Numbered from the stretch's first letter, positions 25,870 to 35,664 are shown. The stretch: 64,000 bases of DNA from Roseiarcus sp963770035 (GCA_963770035.1 CAVYON010000071.1:178912-242911); one strand, 5' to 3'. The notes: a model not told the origin generated them from the sequence alone. Numbers and translations: made by a program.

Positions 25870-27441
25870 GTGAGCGCCCTTAAACACGATCTCGCTCTTA
25901 AGCGGCTACGCAAACTGCTCTCAATCGCACAGGACGAGCAGTTCTTCCTACTTATTTGGGCGATCGACGCAATTCAATCAGAAAACGAGAGCGAGAAGAC
26001 CCGCGCGATTATGACGTATCCTCAAGAAGCCGTTAAAACTGACTTTCGGTCACGTTTTTTCGTTCATAAGTGGAAAATGGAGACACTGCTTAATGAGATT
26101 TTGTAACAGCTAAACAGCCGCTCCGGACAAAAAAGAGAGGTCGCTATCTAAATTGCAAAACGTTCGACGGGGCAGTCGGCTGCCTAGCGGCCCTAGGTAA
26201 GTTAGAGAACGCTGATGATGCGATTGCATTGAAGCGGGTCGATGTATTTAGCGAAGTCCATCGTATCGGCCAAAAGCAATTTGAATGGCAACGTGGATTT
26301 CTACAGCCATGCGCAGCTTTATAGAGCGATCTTCCTTTTTGGACATGACCTTAGCGCTGCGTATTTCGAGAGAAGTTACGGGCTAACCATCCAACAATTT
26401 TCTCACTTTGGATTTGTCCTATATGCCGTCCTTGTCGACGCGCCAAAACTACAGAGCAGCGCAGAATTTGACAATGTCGGCATATGTAATGCAATCAGGG
26501 ACGCGGGATTGAGAAGGCTGTGCGCAAGTATTGGCGAGATTTGTGCGGAGGCCGCTCGCCTTCGACAGCGTCCATCGGTCCACGTGCACATATCTTATCA
26601 ACCCAGCATATTGCGCAGTTTTCCCTGTGTCGCGTTCGGTGATCGGGCGGAGCGCATTTGTGCGCCCCTGCCAGCTCTCATCTTGTGGCGCACCACTGCT
26701 GGATTGTACTACGCGTCATCAAAGGGGGGGCCGAGGTTCGCAACGAAATTGGCGCCCGTTTTGAAGAATATGCACTGGAATTACTCCGAGCAATGTTGCC
26801 ATCGTACTCCGTGTTACGTAGCTACAAATATCAACATCGAGGCAATAAAGTAGAAACTCCTGATATATTCATAGGAAAAAACGACGAGGTGATTTTTGCT
26901 ATCGAGTGCAAATCAAAGAAAATGACGTTCGAAGCGAAATTCGCCGAGTTCCCTATCGAGGAGGAGAGCGGATACCAGGAAATCATCAAAGGCGTTTACC
27001 AAATATGGCGCTTCTTTTCTCACCACCGCCGGAGCCTCATTCAAGGTGAGATCGTAAGGCCTGACGCGATCGGCATAGTCCTTACCCTCGACCCGTGGCT
27101 CCAAATGTCGCTACCACTGCGGCAGAGCGTTATAGCGGCGGCGAACGCACGAGCAGATCAATCCGCCCCGGAGATTACCGACGAGGATCGCAGGCCCGTG
27201 GTCTTCTGCTCTATCGACGATTTGGAAGGCGTCCTTAGAGTTGCATCAGAAGTCCAAATTTGTTGGGGCGGTGCAAGCTGCGGTGCGGGATGAATATAAC
27301 GGTTGGACCCTCACCAATGTGCATAGGGCTATTTCTGATGAGAGACTTGATCGGCCCTATCCCTTCGCAGAGCGGTTGGAGGAAATTCTGCCGTGGTGGA
27401 AGTTGTTGCGGGCGCAAACGATGACCAGCAATTTTGTCTGA
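25870..27441 (+). CDS. PD-(D/E)XK nuclease-like protein in AT-rich cassette (several frameshifts)
   Basis: Starting at GTG 25870, protein-like sequence can be followed through four frame changes, near 26099 (TTTT where five T restore the frame), 26305, 26720 and 27255, to TGA at 27441; the joined product is about 520 residues. The N-terminal two thirds ('LRKLLSIAQDEQFFLLIWAI', 'RAIFLFGHDLSAAYFERSYG', 'FSHFGFVLYAVLVDAPKL') match no family I know. The C-terminal part has an endonuclease core: Glu in 'GARFEEYALELLRAMLP', then 'TPDIFIGKNDEVIFAIECKS', that is PD...E-x-K. Codons rich in A and T set it apart from its neighbours, implying transfer. It is followed 101 bases later by a second AT-rich gene. 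A role in defence or DNA processing is inference. Confidence 0.5.
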
Positions 27442-27542
27442 CCGCATCGGACTGGAGATTTTTTCGACCGCTGGCAAGCCGAATTTGCTAGACTCTGAAA
27501 AGTTCTTCTCCTCGAACTTCCCCCACCCAGAGAGGGTATAAC

Positions 27543-28291
27543 GTGCCGACCTTCATGAGTGAAGCGACCTTCGCGCAGCTTTCGGACGCCCAGCAACGAC
27601 TGGCGCAGGACATGCCGAACAGGCCGGATTTGCATGGCCTACAGCCGTCTAACGTGTTCGTACCGTGGGCCGGTTCGAGCCTCTCAGCGCAGAGAGGAAT
27701 ATACTATCTCGGGAATTGCTGTTGACGCTGAGGCTCCCAGGGAGGACCGAACATTTCAGGGGGAATTGACGTCTACCGAGGACTTCTGTGGCCACGGCAG
27801 GCACAAACGAGAGCACACTCCATTCTGGCGGTTTCTTGATCGGCTGACTCGTCCCCTTCTCGGGGGTGCCTATCACGAGACGCTTGATCGCTGGGGCTGG
27901 TCGAACCTGTTGAAAATTGCAGGCAGCGAGGGCTCGCCGGGTCGTTGGCCAGCCATGCTGGCCGAGTATCAACTCGAGGCATGCATCTCATCTCTGCGCG
28001 AAGAGTTCGCCCACGTACGGCAAAGTCTTGTCTTCATCGCCTCCTTCGAAGAGTACGGAATCCTAACGACATATCCTTCCTAGTGAAGAGCATTGGAACA
28101 AAGAGTTCGATGCAACCAGCGGCTTGTGGTGGATTGATGACCCGCCAACCGGAAATTTGTACGTTCACAGTTATCATCCGAGTTATCTGCAACGGCAGAG
28201 GCTCTTTGAGATGGCCGTTGCGGACTCCGTCGAACTTGCCCGGCGCGTCCTACCGCCATTCGTCGAACATGTGGAAAGCCAGCCAACTTAG
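27543..28291 (+). CDS. possible uracil-DNA-glycosylase-fold protein in AT-rich cassette (frameshifted)
   Basis: GTG at 27543 follows AGAGGG. The reading goes 'MSEATFAQLSDAQQRLAQDM', 'LQPSNVFVPWAGSSLSAQRG', then shifts near 27708 (GGG where GG restores the frame) to 'IAVDAEAPREDRTFQGEL' and 'WSNLLKIAGSEGSPGRWP', and shifts again near 28078 to 'EEHWNKEFDATSGLWW', 'YVHSYHPSYLQRQRLFEM' and a stop at 28289-28291. The joined product is about 248 residues. 'W-S-N-L-x-K' in the middle and 'Y-H-P-S-Y' near the end recall motifs of the uracil-DNA-glycosylase superfamily, but the match is weak. It follows the nuclease-like gene in the same direction and composition, so the two probably moved together. 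Confidence 0.4.
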
Positions 28292-28670
28292 AGAGACTCC
28301 CTAATCGCACATAGCGTATCGCACGCGATGTTGTCCTATGGCCCCCGCAGTCCGCATCGTCGCGCCCGGCCTGCCGCATCACGTGACATGAGCGCGGCAA
28401 TCGCGCCGAGACAATAGTCTTCGAACCGGAAGTACTATCGTCTCTAATAAGGACTGGCTGGCGGAATTGCGCCGCTTCGGGCGTCGCCTGCTTTGGCAGC
28501 CTCCAAGGCCGCGCGGGCACGGCCTCTATTCTCCGGCCCAATGCCCGCTCAGGGTCGAAATTGGTTTTCACCCTGGGGCCCGGTTGCGATCGAGTTCGTT
28601 TTTTCCATTGCCGGGCGCGCAGACCTCGCGAGCCTCGCCGGTGTCACGCAGGGCCGCGTGGCCCGACGCC
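28292..28670. other. junction between AT-rich cassette and duplicated region
   Basis: The base composition returns to the chromosomal level within this gap. From about 28568 the sequence is the downstream flank of the glycosyltransferase, duplicated at about 29908. No gene is supported. Confidence 0.45.
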
Positions 28671-29290
28671 TCACCCGGCCAGGATGCGCTCGAGGTCCGC
28701 CACTCCATTCGCAACGCCGTCCTCCGCGCGCATCGCTTCGCCGAGCGCCTTGGCGCGGGCGCGCGCCTGGGTCGATGCGGCGAAGTCGAGGGCGCGAGCG
28801 AACGCCTCAGCGGTTGGCCGCCGGCTGTCGACGGCGGCCGGCGCGACGCCGGCGAGGCGCAGGCGCTCGGCCCAAAAGAACTGGTCGCCGGCGAACGGCG
28901 TGACAATGGACGGCGCGCCCGCGCGCGCGGGCGCGTGCGACGTGCCCGAGCCGCCGTGATGGATCACCGCCGCGGTTCGCGGAAACAGCCAGTCGTGCGG
29001 CGTTTCGCCGATGGCGAACACGTTGTCGGGAAGCGCTTTCGGGATCGAAGCCGCTCCAGCCGGCATGGAAGAGCGCGCGCCGGCCAGCCAGCGCCGCAAT
29101 CAGCGCATCCATGAGCCGAGGCTTGTCGAAGCCGGTCATGCTGCCGAAGCCAATATAGATCGGGGCATCTCCGGCGGCGAGGAAGTTTGCCAGCGCTGGC
29201 GGGGGCGTCCAGTCGGAGCGCCGCGCCAGCCATTGCCCGCTGAGATGCACGTTGGCCGGCCAGTCGGGCGGGGCGGGCAGCAGGCCGACT
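28671..29290 (-). pseudogene. glycosyltransferase (UGT-like), N-terminally truncated copy
   Basis: Only the C-terminal, nucleotide-sugar-binding half is present. 'FIGFGSMTG'-like 'IYIGFGSMTGFDKPRLMDAL', 'RRALFHAGWSGFDP', then after a one-base insertion near 29033 (CCC instead of CC) 'LPDNVFAIGETPHDWLFP', 'AAVIHHGGSGTSHAPARAG' and 'IVTPFAGDQFFWAERLRLAG'. HxGGxGT and the 'DQxxWAxR' tail are typical of GT1-family sterol/macrolide glucosyltransferases. Upstream of about 29290 the acceptor-binding half is missing. It duplicates the copy at 30017-31248. Confidence 0.7.
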
Positions 29291-29439
29291 TGCTCGACCG
29301 GATCGTGGCGGGGCCGCTCGTCGCGCTCGCCGACAGCGCGGAAGAGCCGGGGAAAACGGACGACGAGGCGTCGCAATAGACCGCGTCCTCTGGCAAACTT
29401 GGTTGACCGATTCGTGCGAGACGAGAAAGAGCCGCCCCG

Positions 29440-29724
29440 ATGACGCGCCACGGCCAACTGGACCTTTTCGGCGACAGCGAGCCCGAGCTTCCGGACGTCG
29501 AGCGCGCGGCCACGGTCTATCGCGCCGATCCGGACGAGGTGCGCGCCGAACTGCTCAGCGTGCTCGCCAAGGTCCGCGCGGCTGAGAGCTTTCCGTGGGA
29601 CGCGCGCCGCACCCTCTACTGGCGCACCGTCTTCCCGCAAATGACGAACTGGCTGCCGGACGACGAGGCGGCGCAATTGCGCTTTGAATTCGAAACCGAA
29701 GTGCGGCGCCTGGAAGCGGCCTGA
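29440..29724 (+). CDS. conserved 94-residue hypothetical protein
   Basis: The protein opens 'MTRHGQLDLFGDSEPELPDV' and continues helical ('DEVRAELLSVLAKVRAAESF', 'LYWRTVFPQMTNWLPDDEAA', 'FEFETEVRRLEAA'). The ATG at 29440 is preceded by GAAAGAG. Similar short 'QLDLFG' proteins occur beside mobile or plasmid-like genes in Hyphomicrobiales, but I know no function. It lies alone in the spacer of the tandem duplication, on the strand opposite the glycosyltransferases. Confidence 0.65.
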   Translation: MTRHGQLDLFGDSEPELPDVERAATVYRADPDEVRAELLSVLAKVRAAESFPWDARRTLYWRTVFPQMTNWLPDDEAAQLRFEFETEVRRLEAA

Positions 29725-30016
29725 CGCGCTTCGCCTTCCCGCGCTCCTTCGCCGATGTCATAGGGGTTGCGCGCGATCTGGTGGGCAATCGGCTCGCGCC
29801 TGCAGGACAACCCATTCGCCTCGCCTTCGCGGTACGCCCGCTTCTTGCCGTCTTTCATCGAGACGAATTTGAACTGCGGCGCCGGGTCGAAACCGGTCCA
29901 ACTGATTGGGTTTCCACCCTAGGCCCGGTTGGGATCGAGTCCGTTTTCTCCATTGCCGCGCGCTCAGGCCTCGTGCGTCGATTGCCGGAATCGCCTGTGG
30001 CCGCTTGGTCGTCGCC

Positions 30017-31248
30017 TCACCCGGCGACGATGCGCTCCAGGGCCGCCATCCCATTCGCGACGCCGTCCTCCGCGCGCATCGCCTCGCCGAGCGCCTCAAC
30101 CCGGGCGCGCGCCTGGGCCGAGGCGGCGAAGTCGAGGGCGCGGGCGAACGCCTCGGCGGTTGGCCGCCGGCCATCGACGGCGGCCGGCGCGACGCCGGCG
30201 AGGCGCAGGCGTTCGGCCCAGAAGAACTGGTCGCCGGCGAACGGGGTCACGATGGACGGCGCGCCCGCGCGCGCGGCGGAGTGCGATGTGCCCGAGCCGC
30301 CGTGATGGATCACCGCCGCGGTTCGCGGAAACAGCCAGTCGTGCGGCGTGTCGCCGATGGCGAACACGTTGCCGGGAAGCGCCTTCGGATCGAAGCCGCT
30401 CCAGCCGGCATGGAAGAGGGCGCGCCGGCCGGCCAGCGCCGCAACGAGCGCGTCCATCAACCGTCGCTTGTCGAAGCCGGTCATGCTGCCGAAGCCGATG
30501 AAAACCGGCGCGTCTCCAGCGGCGAGGAAGTCTGCCAGTGCTGGCGGGGGCGCCCAATCGGCGCGCCGCGCCAGCCATTGCCCGCAAAGCGCACGTCGGC
30601 GGGCCAGTCGGCCGGAGCGGGCAGCAGGGCGGCCGAGACGCCGTAAAGCATCGGCAGGTCCGTCCAGACGGCCTTGCGCGGCGGCAGTTTGAAACGCGCG
30701 CGCGCCGCGTTGGTCTTGATCGCGAAAGGCCTTCCACAGCATCGCGTTGACGAAGGCGTGGCTCGCGCGGTTGAGCCAGCGCGGGACCCACTGTTGGCGG
30801 CAGAAACGGCGAAGGGAACGCGGCGGTCGGCGTAATCGGGATCATGCCGGCGCCGATGGCCTTGGCGCCCAAAACTTCGGCGGCGGAAAAGCCGGCAAAT
30901 GCGGCGAGCCCCGCGCCCAGGATCGCATCGCAGCCTTCGCCGACCTCGACAATCGTGCTGAGCCAGGATTCGGCGTTCGCGTTGGCGATCGCCGCCAGCG
31001 CCCGTGCGGTGGCGTTGAATCCGCCGCCCTTGGCGACAACGCCGCCGACATCTTGGTTCGCGGCGAGCGCGCCGCGAATGTCGCCGGCAAGTGCAGTGGT
31101 CGGCACGCCGAGCGCCCGGGCGCTCCCCAGCGTGGCGGCGTCGGCGAGCAGCCGCGCCTCGTGTCCGGCGTCGATCAAGCCGCGGCACAGCGCCGCGAAC
31201 GGGCGCGCATCGCCCTCCGTGCCGTAGGTCGCGACGATCGATTTTCAT
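30017..31248 (-). pseudogene. glycosyltransferase (UGT-like), full-length copy with several frameshifts
   Basis: The ATG at 31248 gives, after one extra base, 'VATYGTEGDARPFAALCRGL', the N-terminal 'GxxGDxxPxxAL' signature of GT1 enzymes. 'LLADAATLGSARALGVPTTA', 'GEGCDAILGAGLAAFAG' and 'IPITPTAAFPSPFLP' follow. The frame then changes near 30800, 30730 and 30590 before the intact sugar-binding half: 'PVFIGFGSMTGFDKRRLMDA', 'ALPGNVFAIGDTPHDWLFP', 'VIHHGGSGTSHSAARAG' and 'GDQFFWAERLRLAGVAP'. Length would be about 410 residues, normal for the family. These enzymes glucosylate sterols, hopanoid-like lipids or natural products. At least four shifts make a real pseudogene more likely here than in single-shift genes. 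Confidence 0.7.
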
Positions 31249-31348
31249 CCGCCCTTTTACCCGGCTTTGAACCGAAGCGGCGCGGCTCGACAAGATTGGA
31301 GGACGACGCGCCGTCGGAGGACAGTCAGCAAAATAGGTACGCCAAATT

Positions 31349-31470
31349 CCGCGACCGTCATGGCGAGGAGCGACCCCCGGGTCGAAGAGCCCGGGGGGGA
31401 CGAAACAACCCATACCGCCGCGCCCTGCGGCATCGATTGCTTCGCCTTCGGCTAACAATGACGGTCGCGG
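31349..31470. repeat. 122-bp palindromic extragenic element
   Basis: The element starts CCGCGACCGTCAT and ends with the exact reverse complement, ATGACGGTCGCGG. Inside are GCGAGGAGCGAC, a GC hairpin around 31373-31390 and CATCGATTGCTTCGCC. The general form, CGTCAT-GCGAGGAGCG ... GATTGCTTCGCC ... ATGACGG, is a widespread dispersed repeat of proteobacterial intergenic regions. It is probably mobilised in trans or spread as a REP-like unit. Confidence 0.7.
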
Positions 31471-31641
31471 TTGTTTGATGGATTCGGGAGTATCGGCGCC
31501 TCGCGTTAGGGCGTCGGACGAACGCCCGTCCATCGACGGGCTTTGGGAAAGGGAAGCCGCGAAACAGCGGGGCGAGGGTAGGCGGCGCGGCCCGATGTCC
31601 TTAAGCTCAGTGTCAGCGCTTTCAATTCAGGAGTTGTCGCC

Positions 31642-32490
31642 ATGGAGCTTACCGGCGAGGTCGCGGTCGTCACCGGGGCCGGACGCGGCATCGGACGGGC
31701 CATCGCCGAGGCGCAGGCGCGGGCAGGGGCCAAGGTGGCGCTCATCGCGCGCACCCCTGGAGAAATCGAGGCCGTCGCCGCTGCGATCGCGGCCGAAGGC
31801 GGAAGCGCGCGCGCCTACGCGACCGACATCGTCGATCGCGATGCGGTCGAGACGGCGTTCGCCGCGGTCGAGCGCGATCTCGGCCCGGTAAGCCTGCTCA
31901 CCAACAACGCCGGCTCCTTCACCGCGTTCGGCCCGATCTGGACGGTCGATCCGGAGGCCTGGTGGCGCGACATCGAGATCAACCTGCGCGGGACTTTCCA
32001 TTGCTGTCGGGCCGCGATCCCGCGGATGCTGGCGCGAAAGCGCGGCCGCGTCATCAACATGGTCGGCGGCGGAACCGCGACCTCATTTCCCAACGGCTCG
32101 GGCTACGCCACGAGCAAGGCCGGACTGCTGCGTTTCACCGAATGCGTCTCGGATACGCTGACCGATAGCGGTGTTCTGGCCTTCGCCATGGACCCGGGGC
32201 TGGTGCGAACTGCAATGACCGAGCTTCAGCTGACCAGCGATGACGGGCGCCGGTATCTGACGGACATCCCACGTCTCTTCGACGAAGGTGTCGCCGTCTC
32301 GCCGACACTCGCCGCGCGCCTCAGCGTCGAAATCGGCGCGGGCCGCTTCGACAGGCTTTGCGGTCGCATGCTGATGGCGGCGCGCGGGGATGTCGAGCTC
32401 GACGAGGCCGCAATCGACGCAATCGTTGCGGCCGATTTCCGCAGCCTGCGCGTGAACGGCATGCCGGCGGAGCGGCGGCTGCGTGGCTAG
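31642..32490 (+). CDS. short-chain dehydrogenase/reductase
   Basis: This 282-residue SDR has 'VVTGAGRGIGRAIAEAQARA' (TGxxxGxG), 'ALIARTPGEIEAVAA' with Arg after beta-2, which suggests NADP(H), 'NNAGSFTAFGPIW', the catalytic 'MVGGGTATSFPNGSGYATSK' (Tyr-x-x-x-Lys) and 'AMDPGLVRTAMTE'. The start at 31642 follows a run of intergenic sequence with GGAG-like TCAGGAG. The long C-terminal part (residues 200-282) is slightly extended. The substrate is unknown. Confidence 0.85.
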   Translation: MELTGEVAVVTGAGRGIGRAIAEAQARAGAKVALIARTPGEIEAVAAAIAAEGGSARAYATDIVDRDAVETAFAAVERDLGPVSLLTNNAGSFTAFGPIWTVDPEAWWRDIEINLRGTFHCCRAAIPRMLARKRGRVINMVGGGTATSFPNGSGYATSKAGLLRFTECVSDTLTDSGVLAFAMDPGLVRTAMTELQLTSDDGRRYLTDIPRLFDEGVAVSPTLAARLSVEIGAGRFDRLCGRMLMAARGDVELDEAAIDAIVAADFRSLRVNGMPAERRLRG

Positions 32491-32540
32491 GCGCCAGCGC
32501 CGCATCCGCTTGGCGCCGGCGCCATGCCGGTGCGGCGCGG

Positions 32541-33404
32541 TCAGCCCGGATTGGTCGCCGTGACGAACCAGACCGCAGCGCGCAACGGCACGCGGTCGCC
32601 CACGGCGTACGTTTCGAGCGCGGCCCGGATGGCAGCGGCAGCAGCGGCGCGCGTGGTCTCCGGCTGGTCCTCCAGCATGCGGCTCGTCGGACCGATCTCC
32701 ATCGCCGTCTCGACCGCCGTGTCGAGACCTTGGCCGAGCGCGACGTCGAGATCGAATTCCTCCGGCTCGATGTCGATGTCGAAGAAGCCGGCGTCGGACA
32801 GGATGCGACGGATCCGGCTCTCGTCGGCGAAGGAGAACGGGCCAGGATCCTCGGGTCCCGTTTCGGGCAGGCGAGGCGCGTGAGCCGACGCCGCGCGAAG
32901 AGACTCGATCATCCAGGGATTTTCCCGGGCAGCCCGCCAGCAGGCGAAGGCGAGTCGACCACCCGGCTTCATGCCGGCCCGAATATTGGTGAAGGTGTGG
33001 ACCGGGTCGCCGAAGAACATGACCCCGAACCGCGATGCGACGAGATCGATCTCGCCCGGAGGCGCCTCGTAGGTCGCGGCGTCGGCGCGAATGAAGCGCG
33101 CTGGGGCGTCGTCCGCCGCGCGCTCGCGGGCGCGCTCGATCATCGTCGCCGATACGTCAAGGCCCAGGGCCTCGCCCTCGGGGGCGACGCGGTCGGCGAA
33201 GTCAAAGGTCGTGTCGCCGCAGCCGCAGCCGATATCGAGCACGAATTCCCCGGGTTTCGCGTCGGCGAGTTGAAGCAGGCGTTCGGAGATCGGCCGCAAG
33301 AGCGCGTCATGCCGGTCGTGGTGCTCGACCCAGCGCCGTCCGCCCTTGCCGTTCCAGTACTCGGCCTGCGCGGCGTTGGAAGAATGAATAGACGCCATGG
33401 ACAT
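32541..33404 (-). CDS. class I SAM-dependent methyltransferase
   Basis: This 287-residue protein has the SAM-binding motif I, 'FVLDIGCGCGDTTFDFAD' (about residues 54-71), the acidic end of beta-2 in 'GLDVSATMIERARERA', motif 'RFIRADAATYEAP', 'IDLVASRFGVMFFGDP' and 'MKPGGRLAFACWRAA'. The fold is the UbiE/MenG-like Rossmann type. The acceptor may be a small molecule or lipid but cannot be specified. It is transcribed leftwards, tail to tail with the SDR gene at 31642. Confidence 0.88.
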   Translation of the reverse strand: MSMASIHSSNAAQAEYWNGKGGRRWVEHHDRHDALLRPISERLLQLADAKPGEFVLDIGCGCGDTTFDFADRVAPEGEALGLDVSATMIERARERAADDAPARFIRADAATYEAPPGEIDLVASRFGVMFFGDPVHTFTNIRAGMKPGGRLAFACWRAARENPWMIESLRAASAHAPRLPETGPEDPGPFSFADESRIRRILSDAGFFDIDIEPEEFDLDVALGQGLDTAVETAMEIGPTSRMLEDQPETTRAAAAAAIRAALETYAVGDRVPLRAAVWFVTATNPG

Positions 33405-33613
33405 GTTAACCCTCCCTCTCTGTTATTCAGTTTTTTGTTTATTACGCCGGCGACGCTAAGGGCTTGCCCTTCTCGACGACGAACGTCGCCGCAATGACAG
33501 ACTTGACCTGGTCATTGTGGCCGCTGTATGGCGCGCCCATCGGACCTGGCAGCCATCGCCGGGCTGTCGGGTCAGCGGTCCCAGGCCCTCGACGTCGCCG
33601 CAGCGTCTCCACG

Positions 33614-34936
33614 TCATTCCGCCGCCTCGGGCGCCCGCTCGAGTTGCGGGTCGTGGCCGAGCGCCAGGGTGATCGCCAGGGCGACGACGGCGCAGCCCGC
33701 AACCGTCAGGAGGCCCCAGAGAAAACCGCCCGTCGCGTCCTTGATCCAGCCGATCGCGAACGGGCCGAAATAGCCCGAGAGATTGCCGATCGAATTGATG
33801 GCCGCGATGCCCGGCGCGACCGCCGCGCCGGCCAGGAACGCCGTCGGCAGGGTCCAGAAGATCGGCAGCGAGGCGAACACGCCGAAGGCGCCGACGGTCA
33901 GCGCCAGCATCTTCCACGTCGGATCGGCCAGGAACGCCGAAGCGCCGACGCCAAGCGCGGCCAGCGCCAGCGGGATCGCCAGATGCAGCGTCCGTTCGCC
34001 GGCCCGGTCGGACCGCATGCCCCACCACACCATGCCGACAAAGCCGACGACATAGGGGATCGCGTTGACCCAGCCGGTCATCTGGATCGTAAGGCCAAAG
34101 CCCTTGACGATCGTGGGCAGCCAGAAGCCGACCCCGTAGAGGCAGGCGACCACGCCGAAGTAGACCAGCGCCAGCGCCAGCACGCGCATGTCGGCGAGGC
34201 TCGCGAGCGCGCTTCGCGGGGACACATGCTCGCGACGCCGATCCTCGAGCGCCAGGCGCCGCTGCAGCCAGGCGCGGGCTTCGGAGTCGAGCCAGGTCGC
34301 GTCGGCTGGACGGTCGGTCAGATAGAAGAAGACCACGACCGACAGGACGATCGAGGGCAGCGCCTCGACGATGAACAGCCATTGCCAGCCGCGGAGGTCC
34401 CAGACGCCGTCGAGGCCGAGGAGGGCCGCCGAAACCGGCGAGCCGAGAGCGGATGATAGCGGGACCGCCGCCATGAAGTAGCCGACGATACGCCCCCGAT
34501 GGGAAGCCGGGAACCACAGGGTCAAGAAGAAGATGATGCCGGGGAAAAAGCCGGCCTCGGCGAAGCCGAGCAACACCCGCAAGAGGTAGAACGTATGCTC
34601 CGCGCTGAGGCCAATCGCCGAGGCGATCTCCGGGATGAAAGCCATCGCCCCCGAGATCAGCCCCCAGGTCAGCATGATGCGCGCAATCCAAAGGCGCGCG
34701 CCAACCTTGTCCAGGATGATGTTGGAGGGCACTTCGAACAGGAAATAGGCGAGGAAGAAGACCCCTGCGCCGAAGCCGAAAGCCGTTTCGGAGAGGCCCA
34801 ATTGGCTATCCATGGTCAGCTTGGCGAAACCGACGTTCACCCGGTCGAGATAGGCGACGAAATAGCAGAGGATCAGAAACGGGATGAACCGCCACGCGAC
34901 CCGATTGAGCGTGCGCGCCTCGAGGGCGTCCGCCAT
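33614..34936 (-). CDS. MFS transporter, anion:cation symporter (phthalate/galactonate-like)
   Basis: The 440-residue protein with 12 predicted helices begins 'MADALEARTLNRVAWRFIPF' and continues 'FVAYLDRVNVGFAKLTMDSQ', the D-R-x-N-x-G-F-A signature of the ACS family (tartrate, phthalate and galactonate permeases). 'FEVPSNIILDKVGARLWIAR' and 'FAEAGFFPGIIFFLTLWFP' follow, then a cytoplasmic loop after helix 6 ('ARAWLQRRLALEDRRRE'). ATG at 34936 has AGGAGG upstream; a longer frame is unlikely. It probably imports an organic anion with protons. No catabolic gene nearby names the substrate. Confidence 0.85.
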   Translation of the reverse strand: MADALEARTLNRVAWRFIPFLILCYFVAYLDRVNVGFAKLTMDSQLGLSETAFGFGAGVFFLAYFLFEVPSNIILDKVGARLWIARIMLTWGLISGAMAFIPEIASAIGLSAEHTFYLLRVLLGFAEAGFFPGIIFFLTLWFPASHRGRIVGYFMAAVPLSSALGSPVSAALLGLDGVWDLRGWQWLFIVEALPSIVLSVVVFFYLTDRPADATWLDSEARAWLQRRLALEDRRREHVSPRSALASLADMRVLALALVYFGVVACLYGVGFWLPTIVKGFGLTIQMTGWVNAIPYVVGFVGMVWWGMRSDRAGERTLHLAIPLALAALGVGASAFLADPTWKMLALTVGAFGVFASLPIFWTLPTAFLAGAAVAPGIAAINSIGNLSGYFGPFAIGWIKDATGGFLWGLLTVAGCAVVALAITLALGHDPQLERAPEAAE

Positions 34937-35150
34937 GACTTCCTCCTGAGCTTCGCCCCTCCAGGCGCCGGTCTTGCCGCCGGCGTCCTGTGCCACTTGA
35001 GCGGAATTGCATGCGCTGCGCAAGGCTTTGCCCGCGACTTTGCCGCCTATTAGCCTAATGGCGATGACGCTCCTCCTTGGCCGTTGCCCAAAGGACGCCG
35101 ATCCGTCACAGTCGCGAGCGGGGACGGCCGGCGCTGAGGAGAAGACGTTC

Positions 35151-35351
35151 ATGGCCAAGAGTGCAAAGGCCGGCAAGTCGCTGCCGCGAAACGACGCCGC
35201 CGCCGATGAGATCAAGCGGCCGCCGACCGAGGAGGAGGTGCGCGAGCGCGCGCACGCCATCTGGCTCGCCGAAGGCATGCCGGAAGGACGCGAAGTCGAC
35301 CACTGGTTGCGGGCGCGGCGCGAGCTCGAACGGGAGGCGGGCCTCGAGTGA
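35151..35351 (+). CDS. DUF2934 small protein, copy 1
   Basis: The 66-residue protein has a Lys/Ala/Pro-rich head and the DUF2934 core, 'VRERAHAIWLAEGMPEGREV' then 'DHWLRARREL'. ATG at 35151 follows GAGGAGAAG. DUF2934 proteins are short, helical and of unknown function, often near stress or carbon-storage genes. A second copy lies 88 bases downstream and both precede the phosphoketolase gene in the same direction, so co-expression is likely. Confidence 0.8.
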   Translation: MAKSAKAGKSLPRNDAAADEIKRPPTEEEVRERAHAIWLAEGMPEGREVDHWLRARRELEREAGLE

Positions 35352-35439
35352 CGGGGCGGCCATCGTTGCGACAGTGTCACATTGCGACCGGATGCTTCGG
35401 GCGGGACCGTAGAACGTTTTCGGCAGGGAGACGGACACG

Positions 35440-35664
35440 ATGGCCGAAGAGAAAAGCCCTCATCTCATCCCAGGTTTGGAGGAACTCGAGAAGGATTTGG
35501 ATGATCGCGTCCGCAAACGCGCTTACGAGATATGGCTGGAGGAGGGTCAGCCGCAAGGGCGCGCGCTCGACCACTGGTTCCGGGCGCAGCAACAGGCCGC
35601 CCCCGCCGCCGAAGAGCTGAAACGGGCGGAAGGGGAAATCACATCATTGAGCGAATCGGACTGA
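35440..35664 (+). CDS. DUF2934 small protein, copy 2
   Basis: The 74-residue protein contains 'DRVRKRAYEIWLEEGQPQGR' then 'ALDHWFRAQQQ', matching the first copy in the R-A-x-x-IWL-x-EG-x-P-x-GR...DHW core. The acidic N-terminal head ('LIPGLEELEKDLDD') differs from the basic head of copy 1. It ends 42 bases before the phosphoketolase start, so it is probably translated from the same mRNA. Confidence 0.8.
   Translation: MAEEKSPHLIPGLEELEKDLDDRVRKRAYEIWLEEGQPQGRALDHWFRAQQQAAPAAEELKRAEGEITSLSESD

Larger units (their letters stand above)
28568..30627. repeat. ~715-bp tandem direct duplication (28568-29285 and 29908-30627)
   Basis: The two blocks, about 1,340 bases apart, run parallel through the C-terminal half of a glycosyltransferase and about 100 bases beyond its stop codon. 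For example, the stretch just after each gene has CCATTGCCG flanked by matching sequence, and both encode 'VIHHGGSGTSH' and 'GDQFFWAERLRLAGVAPAAV'. They differ at many scattered positions, so the duplication is not recent. The spacer holds a plus-strand gene (29440-29724). Confidence 0.75.
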
